From NCBI GenBank assembly GCA_029532415.1, contig JAQOTA010000071.1, forward strand, positions 1,054,001-1,118,000: DNA of 64,000 nt. Direction: 5' to 3'. The notes below the pieces were generated by a model. That model was given only the letters and a program-made list of their open reading frames with translations. It searched no databases and was not told where the DNA came from. The position numbers and the translations under genes were made by a program. Of this stretch, positions 47,601 through 58,800 are shown piece after piece. Each line of letters opens with the position of its first letter. Positions within the stretch are counted from its first letter, which is position 1. The DNA comes from Marasmius tenuissimus. Its lineage: Eukaryota; Basidiomycota; Agaricomycetes; Agaricales; Marasmiaceae.

Positions 47601-47699
47601 CTCGTTGGAGACTTGATGAAGAATTTGGAGGAGAGATTGAAGTCGAAGGCGTGGTTGTCAAAGGAAGAGATAGAGTCCGGAAGGTTTTGGGGTGAATGA
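44640..47699 (+). CDS. SF1 helicase (UPF1/DNA2-like) with unknown N-terminal region
   Basis: Eight exons (44640-45587, 45642-45797, 45856-46451, 46510-46784, 46844-46936, 46994-47148, 47210-47381, 47443-47699) encode 883 residues. Helicase motifs are complete: Walker A RGPPGTGKTSVI at about residue 505, Walker B VVDEASQIEIGDYF, motif III GDDKQLPPYGQ, motif IV-like TQYRMPPQIGQFISDHV, ITPYDGQRN, and motif VI QRRTNVMLTRCKKGMIVV. This order is that of UPF1/SEN1/DNA2-type SF1B helicases. The first 370 residues have no recognisable domain and include a basic GSRRRGRGRRRNRSR patch and acidic stretches. It is not UPF1 itself, as the CH zinc domain is missing. Likely a nucleic-acid helicase of basidiomycete-specific type; substrate unknown. 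Confidence 0.85.
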
Positions 47700-47995
47700 G
47701 AGGTGGGAGGCTGGAAACAATATGCAGAACCAAAGATTGTATTACCACTTACTAAAATTGACATTTCGTTTTCTACGTAAGACACACACACACGACCCAC
47801 GCTCGCTCAAACTGGACGTGCAACGAATCGTGATCTGTAGGGCGGGTCAGAGAGATATAGAGGGAAGGGATGAAGAAACCACAAACAATGCCAGGCCATC
47901 GTTACTGAGACCCTTAGAATTTACAGATATAGATATCACATCAACGACCAGGAAAGCAGAGAATACACGACAGGATAGCTAGCCGACTAAACACA

Positions 47996-48949
47996 TCATC
48001 CAAGAATAGCGGTCTTCGCTTTCTTCTTCTTTTTGGAATTGTTCGCAAAGCTTCTCCAGCTGTCTACACGGTGTTCGCGACCCTCTGGAGAGAGCGTGAG
48101 CGAAGAAAGTTCATGCATTCGAGGTTGCTCAACGCACCTTCCCACTGTTTCTCTTCCTCAACCTTACGTTTTCTGGAGGCAACCTCCTCATCCTTCTTGC
48201 GAGCTTCGAGGCCTTCGTTGGCGAGATTCATCTTGATAGCCCTGTGCGAAATATGGCATATGTGAGCAAAAGCCTGTAGGAAAGGGGGGGGGTCACTCAC
48301 TTCCTCCGTCGCAACTCTTCATCAATCAGCAGTTCTTTGCTCTGGGCTCGTAGCCGTGCTTTATACGAAGGATCCAGATTCTTGAGAGCCGCGTCGTCTG
48401 ATCGGGTAGAAGTAGGGAGAGAGAGAGCCTTGAGAACCATCATTCGAGCTTGGTTGATTATAGCATCAAGCTCTTCGCGTTTCGTTTTATCGGACAGTTC
48501 AGTCTCGGCCTGGCTGACAGCTTAGCACATAGTTAGGTCGCTTGGGTTAGAGCCCACCTTCTTGAGAAGGTCGAAAGCCTCTGGTGCGCGTTCATGAGGT
48601 GTCTTGTCCGGGTGTATAACTGTTTGTCTGCGGGTCAACATTATATTCACAGCGATGGGGAGGTCTGAACGCACATAGAGACAATTGTCGGTATTTCCGC
48701 TTGATATCATCAGGAGTACAAGTTTCATCTAGATCTAAAACATCGTACGGACTGCGAGGAAAGATGAGAAGGCAGTTTTCTTCAATATATAGCTGACTCA
48801 CTTTAGTTTGAAGGCCTTCAGAATCCGTTCCACCTCTATTTCCCGTTGAAAGCTGAAGCCTCTCTAGAAAGCAATTTCTCAATATCCTGGTCATCCTTCT
48901 TGAGTTCAGTGGTCGCGGCAGAGGAGGAAGAGGCTTCAGTTGCGGACAT
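47996..48949 (-). CDS. spf31: DNAJC8/Spf31-like J-protein (spliceosome-associated), with apparent frameshift in exon 1
   Basis: Six exons (48802-48949, 48675-48751, 48558-48619, 48301-48509, 48138-48241, 47996-48084). The J-domain is clear: NPYDVLDLDETCTPDDIKRK, RQLSLFIHPDKTPHERAPEA with the HPD motif, then helical coiled-coil sequence, RVDSWRSF and a lysine-rich tail (NSKKKKKAKTAILG). DNAJC8/Spf31 proteins accompany the spliceosome. The start gives MSATEASSSS..., then DIEKLLSREASAF, but the next residues QREIEVERILKAFKL lie in another frame: exon 1 is 148 nt where 149 are needed. One base appears to be missing at about 48855. With that base the protein would be about 229 residues. It is divergent from the carnitine acetyltransferase gene. 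Confidence 0.8.
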
Positions 48950-49113
48950 GACGGTCGTGTGTCAAGAAAGGCATCGCTTACTCCGCGTTCACGGCATTCG
49001 GTTCACCTATGGTATCCCGCGCAAGTTCAAACGGCTCAACGACGGCTCAACCTTGTCCTTTCCGCCCTTCCCGGTTCTCTCCCTCCGCCTACCACTTGAA
49101 GATGATATAAACG
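48950..49113. promoter_or_regulatory. Short bidirectional promoter region
   Basis: Only 164 bp separate the divergent starts of the J-protein and the carnitine acetyltransferase. Both core promoters must lie in this interval or overlap the first exons. No clear TATA box was found. Confidence 0.4.
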
Positions 49114-51499
49114 ATGCATATATGGCCACATCTCGAAATACTATCCCGAAAGTACCCAACAATGCACGCAATGATTCACGTCCGACGTAACAGTGCATTG
49201 GCGACGAGCAAGACGACGTCAAAGTCACTTTTACCTCGTTTGCCAGTCCCGGACCTGCGCAAAACACTCGACAAATATCTCAAGTCACTAGAACCGTTTC
49301 TTCATGAGGATGCTATTCGAGGAGGAGTCCCGTATAATGACGCGCTCGCTCTTCGCGCCAAGTGGGCCGACAGCTTCTACGCTGGGATCGGTAAAAAATG
49401 CCAGGAAAGGCTTCTAGGTGCGCGATAAGTTTCTTCAAATTGCCTTCGTTCTCAACATGAGTTAGAACTCGACCGCAATTCGCCTAATAACTGGCTCGAT
49501 GATAATTTTTGGCTCAAAACTTATCACGAATGGAGAGCACCGTTGGTTGTCAACTCGAATTGGTGGTTGGCATTCCACGACGACGACCAATACACAGGAC
49601 CGGCGGTCACAGGCTCAGGGCCTACTGAGTGGCAAATGAAGCGAGCAGCCTGGCTGGTGCACCGTACACTTGGGTTCAGGGACAAGTATGCGGACTATCC
49701 CAATTCAACGATTGATTCTCATTCAGCATTTCGACAGGCAAGAGACATACCCTGATGCTACTCGAACCGGCATCTGGCTACGAGAAAACGTCATGAAACT
49801 ATTCAACTTGGCCCGAATACCCAAACCTAATTGCGATACTTTATCACGTATAATACCACTCTCCGATCCTGGTGCACAAAATATCATTGTCACGGTCAAC
49901 AACTGGTTCTATTCGTTGAAAGTGTACGAAACACGTTCGACGGATGAGGGCCCCATTCTCTGCCAATCCGGAATCATTCTGTCTCGACTACAGGCCATTG
50001 TACATGACGCCGTCACGCGTTCTGTACCGGGCCCTCCCATTGGTGTACTTTCTTCGGACGACAGAGATGTATGGGCTTCCGTAAGTTCATGTTCGCTCTT
50101 TCGAATTCGAATTCAAGCGAGTTAATTTATGGTAACAGAACTTGCATTATCTCCTCTCCCTCTCTCCGAGGAACCGCGAGATCCACCAGGCTATAGTCAA
50201 CTCATTATTCTGTCTCTCCTTAGATTTCGAAATCCACACATCAAAATCGCATTCAAGTGTTTTGCCTCCTCCATCAGGAACTACTCAACAGACCTTGGAC
50301 TCGCACCTACACTTTATACGTTCGGTTCCCTCCAACGTTACTAACCGTTTCTTCGATAAGCCCTATTCGCTGATCGTTGACCCATCGGGACGCGCAGGTG
50401 CTATGGGAGAGCATTCGCCTGTGGATGCTCTAGTCCCTAGCATTGTTGCCGAATACTCTATCGTCCAAGGTGTTGAGGAAGGTTTCAGTGCAACTCCCTT
50501 GGACTCCGGCTCGCCTGGGTGGTCGCGCTTAGAGTGGGACATCGACGATAGAATACTCTCTGCTTGCACCAGATCCCACGAGAACGCACTTCGAATCATC
50601 GCTGATTCGGATGCTAGCGTGTTGTGGTTCGAACATTACGGGTCAGATTGGATCAAAGGGGAAGGTGCGGCGGATTTCACCTACAAAGGTTCACAAAACG
50701 TCTGACCCCATACCCCAGTGGGGCTCAGCCCAGACGCGTACATTCAAATGGCTCTTCAGCTTGCTTGGTACCGGACTAGGGGCTACTTTACCGCAACCTA
50801 CGAAACAGCCTTGACCAGGATGTTCAACAAGGCCCGGACAGAAACTATACGGACATTTTCCACTGATAGTCGAGCATTCGTCTTGAGCATGGACGACCCG
50901 CAAGCAACGGTTGGCGCTCTTCCAACTTCAATAACATCTATGCCTAACAGCCATTATATATACAGGCGGAGTCCAAGTTCTCCCTTCTGAAGCGCGCTCT
51001 ACAAACCCATACAAGTTTGACTCGTGAAGCTGCAACTGGACGGGGAATCGATCGTCATTTGCTTGGGTTGCGGAAAATGCTTCGCGAGAATGAAGGTGCA
51101 GAGCTTTTTGATGACCCGCTGTTTAGTTGCAGCCAGGAGTGGCAATTGAGCACGAGTGGGTTGAGTGCTGGCCACCTCTTCCGGGGTACTGGGTAAGTGA
51201 ATCTTGGTTTCCGTAGTTATACTATTGTTGACCTCCTGCTCGATATAGATTTAGTACCCTATACGAGAATGGATACGGGATAAATTGTAAGTCGTCGGCG
51301 TGTTACTGATTTGCATTAGTTACTGACTTCGTGTTTGTATCAAGATCTTGCTGCACCCGGGATGGTCAAGTTTGGCATTGAGTCAAAACACTCGAATCCA
51401 ACGACGTCAACGGAAGGGTTCAAGGTTGCGATTACGGATGCTATGAACGACATGAAGTCCATATGCTCGAATATTAGACCTGTATCTAGCAAGTTATGA
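49114..51499 (+). CDS. Carnitine O-acetyltransferase, predicted peroxisomal/mitochondrial
   Basis: Eight exons (49114-49417, 49466-49685, 49738-50080, 50139-50664, 50719-50909, 50966-51192, 51249-51286, 51345-51499) encode 667 residues. The enzyme moves acetyl groups between CoA and carnitine, exporting acetyl units from peroxisomes to mitochondria. Choline/carnitine acyltransferase landmarks are the N-terminal LPRLPVPDLRKTLDKYL, WLDDNFWLKTYHEWRAPLVV, the active-site histidine in AGAMGEHSPVDALVPS, YIQMALQLAWYRTRGYFTAT and TLYENGYGINYLAAPGMVKF. The last three residues are SKL, a peroxisomal targeting signal. The N-terminus before LPRLPV is basic and hydroxyl-rich (MIHVRRNSALATSKTTSKS), like a mitochondrial presequence; starts at 49114, 49162 and 49171 are possible. 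Confidence 0.92.
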
Positions 51500-52056
51500 T
51501 CTAGAAAGTTATCGTAAGTAGTAGTACTTAGTCGTCAATCATCTCGACGGCCGTGCACGGAACCATGGTAGCTGTGGATAATGGGGTGAGGATACGAAGT
51601 TTGAATCTTGAAGTCCCGAAAGGTTTGCCATCATGTCCATGAGTGAGGCAGGCTACTCTGGTGCCGGGCCGGGTATTGGTATTGGTATATGGACCAGGAT
51701 ACCGATGAGATCAGACCGGCCACGTTCTTCCTTTCACGCTTTCATCTTCTTGTATACGCACCCTGTTGGATCGCAAATGCTTTGAACTATTCATAACTGC
51801 TTAGAATGGACGAGTTCCTGGAAACCTCGCCGGAAACTTAGGAACATGAAAGCTGCCAATTCAGCACACCGCAATCAGGGCGCAGTGTCAGTCTGACAAC
51901 CTCTCTTCGGGAATATCATCTGGCTGTTGTACCTTTGATCCCTATCGTGACATCTCAAATCGTTGAGTGCTTTTAAGGATTGGCTCTACCGCGAGCTGTA
52001 CCCCCACTCGGATTCTCACTCACCTCCACCTTCTTGGTCATCTTCCCTTATTGATC
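51500..52056. other. Intergenic region upstream of the HeLo-pseudokinase gene
   Basis: About 560 bases with no gene. The last 100 bases before the ATG at 52057 are C/T-rich, consistent with a fungal leader and promoter. Confidence 0.4.
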
Positions 52057-53778
52057 ATGGCCGACTGGATGGGATTAGCCATAAGTCTCTTCGGCATAGC
52101 TATCGAAGCATATGAAGTCTTCCAACAGGCCATCGAATTCCCAGAAAGCTACAGCGCGGTTGTTCTGAAGCTTGACGTCGAGTTGACCCGCCTACAGTTA
52201 TGGGGCAAGCACTCGGGTGTGAGCCAAGGATCACTCGCGCTGGATTTGCTTCCATTTGAATCCCTGATTGACAGGATCTTGCGGAAGTTGACCAACTTGC
52301 TACAAGATACTGCTCAGTTGAAGGAGCGATACGGTCTCAAGCCGGTTGATGAAATTGCCAGTGAAACTGGGCCGCGTTCCAAGCCCCTCATACAATTAAG
52401 GAGCGTTCTACGGTCTGTCGCTGGCAAGCACAAGGTCAACACGTCCACGACTCGGCCAGGCGCCTTGGAGCGGGTTCGGTGGGCCATTTCGTCTCAGGAA
52501 CAGTTCAATAAACTCGTAGAAGAAATACGGAGTTACACGAACAGCCTGAACGAGCTATTGCTCGCATCTCAGCGTGCGACACTTCAGCACGACTGGGAAC
52601 GTGTGGGCATCCGAATCGTCGGCGCCGTGGACGACCCGTCGGGCCTTTCACTGGTTCGCCAAATGGCGAGGGAGAATAGCAGCTGCCAGAACTTGTCGAC
52701 CATGGCATCACGAAAGGCCATTGTCGAGAATCACGCCAACCAAATTGGGCCGGCAATAGGGCATTCCCCTACCCAGCTTCTTCAGAAGCAGGACTTCGAG
52801 CTTCCTGGCACTTACCCTTCCCTCTCGCGCTGCATTGCGTTATACAACCCCAAGTCGCCTTCGCCGATTCCCTCCAAGAAGACATATGTTCTGGTCGAGA
52901 AAAAAACCTTCAATAGCCATATCCAAAGTGAAGACAAGATCGCATTACTCTCACGACTTCATCGCCTGATGACATTGCTGAACACCACTTCGGACAATGA
53001 GAAAGGCATGCTCACACCATGTCTCGGGTATTGGGGTGAGGATGACTGTTGGTGCCTTGTTTATCGTTGCCCGTTCGCTCCCTCGAGCACCATACCACTC
53101 CAGGTAATCGGATCTTTGACCTCCGCTCAACCGTTATCCCTCCTACACCTCTTACAGAGCGGCTCATTCCGGCCAGCTCTCGAACAAAGATTAGCCCTTG
53201 CCAATAATATGGCTGCTGTGTTGTCTAGGCTGTATGGCGGTCGGTGGCTTCACAGAAGTGTCCGAAGCGACAACATCGTATTCCCTCAATCCCCTTCCCC
53301 AGCCTTCGACATCTCTCAACCCGTCATCGTTGGTTTTGAATACTCCCGCCAATACACAGAGCCTGCTAGTATCGACTTTGTGGCCCAGGATTTCGGTCAG
53401 GCCGTGTACCGCCATCCGGACTACCAGGGAGAGGCGGCGAACAGGACGGGGTATCGTTTATCGTATGATATATATTCATTTGGGCTCCTATTGGCAGAAA
53501 TAGCGTGGTGGGTACCATTGGAGAAGGTCTACCAGGACGTGATGAAGAAGAAGCCCGGCGGTGGCAACCCTTCTGAGTATCGCACACCTCAGGCAAAATC
53601 GTTCATGGAGGAGATAACCAGGAAGGTTGGAAAGGAGATGGCGTTTCGAGTGGGGTCGGTATATCAGAAGGTGATTGATTGGTGTTTAAAGCAGGGTATG
53701 ACTTTCGCGGACGACAAGGACCTCGCGGTCGACTTCTACTCGAATGTGGTTGTTCCGCTGGAGACCATAAGTAGATAG
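52057..53778 (+). CDS. HeLo-domain protein with C-terminal pseudokinase (MLKL-like architecture)
   Basis: A single intronless frame of 573 residues. The first 200 or so residues match the HeLo domain (N-terminal membrane-toxic helical bundle of HET-S-type proteins) in pattern: hydrophobic start MADWMGLAISLFGIAIEAYE, then LKLDVELTRLQLWGK, then a helix ending in KERYGL. From about residue 270 it is kinase-like: VLVEKKTF around the strand that would carry the ATP lysine, a catalytic loop reading LHRSVRSDNIVF, a GFE in place of DFG (residues 426-428), and SYDIYSFGLLLAEI. The HRD aspartate is a serine (residue 401) and the DFG aspartate is a glycine, so catalysis is very unlikely. HeLo bundles are related to the four-helix killer domain of mammalian MLKL, which is followed by a pseudokinase. 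No amyloid motif was recognised. Confidence 0.85.
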   Translation: MADWMGLAISLFGIAIEAYEVFQQAIEFPESYSAVVLKLDVELTRLQLWGKHSGVSQGSLALDLLPFESLIDRILRKLTNLLQDTAQLKERYGLKPVDEIASETGPRSKPLIQLRSVLRSVAGKHKVNTSTTRPGALERVRWAISSQEQFNKLVEEIRSYTNSLNELLLASQRATLQHDWERVGIRIVGAVDDPSGLSLVRQMARENSSCQNLSTMASRKAIVENHANQIGPAIGHSPTQLLQKQDFELPGTYPSLSRCIALYNPKSPSPIPSKKTYVLVEKKTFNSHIQSEDKIALLSRLHRLMTLLNTTSDNEKGMLTPCLGYWGEDDCWCLVYRCPFAPSSTIPLQVIGSLTSAQPLSLLHLLQSGSFRPALEQRLALANNMAAVLSRLYGGRWLHRSVRSDNIVFPQSPSPAFDISQPVIVGFEYSRQYTEPASIDFVAQDFGQAVYRHPDYQGEAANRTGYRLSYDIYSFGLLLAEIAWWVPLEKVYQDVMKKKPGGGNPSEYRTPQAKSFMEEITRKVGKEMAFRVGSVYQKVIDWCLKQGMTFADDKDLAVDFYSNVVVPLETISR

Positions 53779-53880
53779 GGTGTAACTAATAGAACTGGGT
53801 ATGTAGGCGATGTTTAGTACAAGATATCGATACAGCAATCCGAAAGCAAGTACAAGCGAGAGGTAGTGGACAGGCTGTGT

Positions 53881-55506
53881 TCAGTCCGAGTCGGATAACT
53901 CAATAACGTCTTCGGGCGGGACATGTTGGAGAGTGCGGCGACGAACATTCCTGGACAGTACAGGAACATTCTCTTTGTCGTCCTCCTCCTCGTCATCGAT
54001 GGTAATCGTCTCAACATGGGTTTCCTCCAAAGGTTCAGATGTCGACGTCCGCAATGCTACAGCTTTAGATGGAGTGCCCGATGGAGTGCCCATACTCTGG
54101 AACTGTTCTCCCATCGCCTTCATCTCTGCTTCATCAATCCCAGCAAGGAATTCGGCATCGAGGTCGTCATCGAACATATCGTCGTCATCCTCGATCATAA
54201 TAGGTTTGGTAGGTGTCGGTGCATAATCCTCTCTGAACTGTGATTTGTTATCTGGGGCGGGCACGTTACTAGGGGATCCTTCACTGAGTCGACCCCTTGC
54301 TGGCAAGGGCTTCACCGGCCTTCTTCTGGTATCCGCCATCCAGCTGCTGTTGTTCTCGTCCTCTTCATCGCTTTCAATGTCAATAGGACCCTGGGTCGGA
54401 AGGGAACCATTGCTCTGAGTGGAGATGGGTGGCCGCCTTGGCTGCGTCGAGGGAGGAGCTGCAGTGGTAGAAGAAGGAGGTATTGATTGCGAGGGAGCGG
54501 GAATGCGACGGCGGCGAGGTTGATCTTCATCCTCTATATGGGAGTGTGAATCGACGGGGAGTATTGGGGAAGGAGGTGGTGAAATATCTCGAAGTGGAGA
54601 TCGAACGCCCATGACAGCTGGCGGAGACTCGGGAGGCTCACTTTCCAGTTCGGGATCTGGTGGAAGTCTATTCGGGCCTGGGTGAGAATGAGAATGGTGA
54701 ACTGTGAAAATCTATCGCACCCTAGTCGGAGCCTTAGACTATTGGCAAAGCGCCCTTCTTGTCGCGATTCCAAATCAGATTCTTCACCACCCTTCAGAGC
54801 TACGTTTTCAGGCGTAAGAAAGACGATGCCCCTCCTGACCTCTGCATTGCTTATGACGAGCTAGGCGCCTATGGTCAAGACGGGTAGTTGGAAAGCAAAC
54901 TGGACAGCATACCTTGTAGCCGAGAGGCGTTTGACCCAGTTTCAGTTCTGGTATCTTGCGATATTCCATAGCTCGCATCGTTGTGGCTCCATCACCAATT
55001 TCAAAGCGTAGCATAGACCTCGTGTACTCTGGAATAGGGCCCTCTTCCTCGACCTCACTGTCCGCCTCTCCTTCAACCCTTGCTCCTGCAGCGCGACGTT
55101 CTTCTCGGAGTTGCCTGGTCTTGTTGAGATTGTACGCGCTGACCCCGATGTCGGTGATTGATTCTATCTGAACTAAGATTGGGCCCGCTAAAGTTGACTT
55201 CTGCGTATCGTTATTCACGATACGTGCAGGTATGCCGGATCCATGTATCATCGAATCGCGAAGGTCGGACGAGAGTAGCTGAGCCTCTACCTCTTCTATA
55301 ATTCTATCGAGTTGGTTGGCCGGGTTTAGTTGCTTATCGTCAATGACCCAGTCGTAGCATCCTTGAAGCCATTCCTGTCGCGTAAAGGATAACGACATTC
55401 AATTCACAGTTATCACAACGGAAGAAACTGACAACCTTACCGGATCGACGCGTGGATTTGGATAATTGGCCTTGATATACTGCAGAATTTCTGATGGTGG
55501 AGGCAT
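53881..55506 (-). CDS. rmi1: RecQ-mediated genome instability protein 1 (RMI1)
   Basis: Four exons (55441-55506, 54913-55374, 54721-54860, 53881-54667) encode 484 residues. The N-terminal part is the DUF1767/OB-fold region of RMI1: EWLQGCYDWVIDDKQL and SLLSSDLRDSM-type helices, GPILVQIESITDIGVSAYN, and the OB strand series LRFEIGDGATTMRAMEYRKI followed by PELKLGQTPLGYK. RMI1 stabilises the RecQ helicase-topoisomerase III complex that dissolves recombination intermediates. The C-terminal 260 residues are S/P-rich with acidic patches, one a probable protein-interaction segment (MIEDDDDMFDDDLDAEFL), ending LSDSD. An alternative acceptor at 54668 was needed to keep the frame. It is divergent from SGD1/NOM1. 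Confidence 0.9.
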
Positions 55507-55833
55507 GGTGAGGATCTTGCTTGTTGAAACGAGGGCTCGGTCGTGAAGGTAGGCTCGAAAGACGCGAAACAGGCTCTTGCACAAAGGAGGGTCGCGATCA
55601 CGTGAAGCGAATGTTGCAATTACGGCAAAGGTTTGGTGGTGAAGCCGATGAACTCTTCTGTTCCTGTTCACCCTGTCCTTTCTATCGCAGTCCAGAAGGC
55701 TTTGTATCGATGTAAATATCTCGAGCTCAATTTGCACATTTGAATGTATCGTTGCGCCTGCTAAAACAAAATTTTCAACAGGTGGGAATCGTAGGAAGGT
55801 CCTTAAATCTGAATTGCCTTTTCGAGCGATTTC
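55507..55833. promoter_or_regulatory. Divergent promoter of RMI1 and SGD1/NOM1
   Basis: A 327-bp interval between divergent starts. No TATA box was recognised. Nothing coding. Confidence 0.4.
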
Positions 55834-58800
55834 ATGCCTGTCCGCACAAAAACTTCGACCACTCGCTTGCCTCAAAGCCTGTTAGAGCAAATCGAGCAGT
55901 CAAACAGTCGGTATTCATGCCTACGATTTCAATTGCTCTACTGACGGTGTTTATAGATAGCGATGCCCATGGCCCTCGAAAACGCACGGCTCAAAAGCAA
56001 TTATCTAGAAAAGATGCTCGCAAACAAGGAAGAACTCAGAAGAAGCAGAACAAAGCCAACTATTTCGCGTCACATGGAGTGAAGCGTGCTGTCTCAGATG
56101 AACAAAATGTTGCCTCCAGACCAAACAAGAAGATAAAACTGGATGGAGGTGCAGATACCCGGTGGGAAACACAGCCGAAGGCATCGACGAGTAAAGTCGT
56201 CGAAAGGATCGCAGCGGACGATGAACCTAACGAACCCATCGTGAAAAAGACGAAGATCATTACTCCCAAGAAGACTGAATCAGCCCTCGAAAAGCTTGCC
56301 AGAAAGTCCACTCTGACCTCTCGCATACGCCCTCCTCGCACACAGCAAGAGAAGGAAGAAGATGCATACATCACGTATTTAGAAGCAAAACTAGGATATT
56401 CAGGGAAGGGAAAAAAGTCGAAGCTTGACGATGGACTCGACGGTGAGCTCTTTTCTTGAGCATTCCAGAGCTAAAGTTGACGAGGATTCGAGACCTCTTC
56501 GATTTCACAACCGGACTTGAGTCGTCAACACTCCAGGTATCGTTGCTGTTATCATCACCGTCACCTTCGCTCAACCCGTAGATAGGCTGCTAGCGTGGAC
56601 GAAAACTCGACGGGGACTGAGGAAGAGGGAGAAGAGGAACAGGACGAACTAGAAGAAGGTGAAGGTGAAATTGAGGGAAGTGAGGACGAGAGTGTGGAAT
56701 ATGAAGAGCAAGAGGAGTGGCGTGGCATTGAGGAGGAAGAGGCAGACGAGCCGGAGGACGCTTCATCGTCTGCAGAAGAGATACCTCAGGAAAACTTGTC
56801 ACAACCAAGCGAGTACCTTCCTTGTGTGATGAACGAAAATACTAACAACTCTTCAGCCACGAAATATGTACCCCCTCATCTCCGGAATATCAACCCAACG
56901 GGTGGTTCCGAAGCTCTATTGAAGCTAACCAAGCAGCTCAAAGGTCTGCTCAATAGGATGTCCGAGCAGAATATTGGGTCTATACTGGACAGTATCGAGG
57001 AATTGTTCCGAAATAATAGGCGACACGGTATGATACAATTATTCAACACCCTCTTCCACGGTTTACCTGACCACGTCCAGACGTTACATCAACACTCACT
57101 ACCTTAATAATTGATGGGATCAGCTCGCACTCGACTCTACTAGACTCATATGTTGTCCTTCACGCAGCATTCGTGTCGAGCTTACACAAAATAGTCGGTA
57201 TCGAATTTGGTAGGCCTGTTCTCTATGTCCCGCGGTGAGCATTGCGATTTATCCACCCCTTCATAGCTGCATATTTTGTCCAGAATGTCGTATCATCCTA
57301 CGAACAGCATTTCGAGGCGCTCCGCAATACACCAGACGACACTAACCTAGAGACCCGAACAGGTGGAGGTTCGAATGAAGATAGAGGAAAGGAAGCATCC
57401 AACCTGGTCGTTCTACTATCGGAACTGTACAACTTCCAGGTCATATCTTGCGTCTTGTTATACGACATTATTCGAGGGCTGCTAGATGGAGATATCGGGG
57501 AGGTTCAAGTTGAACTCCTGCTCAAAATCGTTCGGAGTACGTTACTGCCACGTTTGTGTTCTCCCCCCCAGTGCTGAGCATCTTTTATTCATCCAGATTC
57601 TGGTCACCAACTACGACAGGACGACCCGTCTTCATTACGAGACATAACCCAGATTGTTCAAGCTAGACTCAGCGGGAGCGAAGATGCTCTCAGGTATGAG
57701 ATCCTGCGGTTCATATCGAGGGCTTTGATCCATTTTCATCCAGCTCTCGGACACGGTTTATGATCGAGACTCTCAACAATCTGAAGAATAACAAGGTCAA
57801 GCGGATTGGAGCGCAAAACCAAGGTGAAGAGGCCCAGGAACGCATGAAGAAGTTTTTGTTTGGCCTTAGCAAAAAACGCCACGGTGAGTAGCATAAAGCG
57901 AAAAGATGAGCGCTCAATTTGACGACGATATGCAGTAATGGCACACGAACCTCTTCGTGTTTCGCTTCAGGATTTGCATTCTGCAGAGACTAGAGGGAAA
58001 TGGTGGCTTGTCGGTGCTGCCTGGGGTGGGGATCCGCTGGTTGATAGGCAAGACAACAAGGAGAAAGGGTCCGGAGGTAACGAGCAACCGGCACCCGCAA
58101 TGGCAAGCAGTGCCTTGTTGAAACTCGCAAAGAAGCAAGGGATGAACACGGATATTCGCAGAAGCATCTTCGTGGTGCTCATGAGCAGTGATGTATGTCA
58201 CCCTCAAATCATAAAAGAGAAAGAGCCTGATGTGTTTCTCTGTATAGGACTATGTTGATGCATGCGAACGGTTGTCAGAATTGAGGCTTTCGGAGCTCCA
58301 GCAAAGAGACATCGTTAGGGTGCTCATCCATTGTTGCGGCAATGTACGCCTTTTCGCCGACTCCGTACCTCATGTGAAAAAATGCTCACGCCAATTATCC
58401 TCCGACAGGAGAAAACCTATAATCCCTACTATACTCTCGTCTGTCAGCATCTCTGCCAGTTTTCTCACTCGTACAAGATAACCTTGCAATACTGCCTTTG
58501 GGATTTCCTTCGCGACATGGGAGAGACGGAGGTCGGAGGTGTGGAGGTTATCAAAAATCTCAAGGAAGATGAAGGTTTCGATGTCAAGACGATATCATCA
58601 TCGCGGATACGGAACGTTGCCAAAGCTTACGCCTGGTGGATCGCCAAAGACTGTATCAACCTCTCGGTCCTTAAGGTGCGCCCTCAGTTTTTTTGCTTCT
58701 TCTTGGCTGCATAGCCGGGGCCTTACGCTTCTCTTAGCCTATCGACTTCACACAAATCAAACCCCAAGCGCAGAAGTTCTTGGATGAGCTCTTCGTGAAC

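Noticed and set aside
56813..56856. 44-nt GT...CAG segment in SGD1/NOM1 that resembles an intron
   Set aside because: Removing it shifts the frame and destroys the KYVPPHLRN motif; reading through keeps it.
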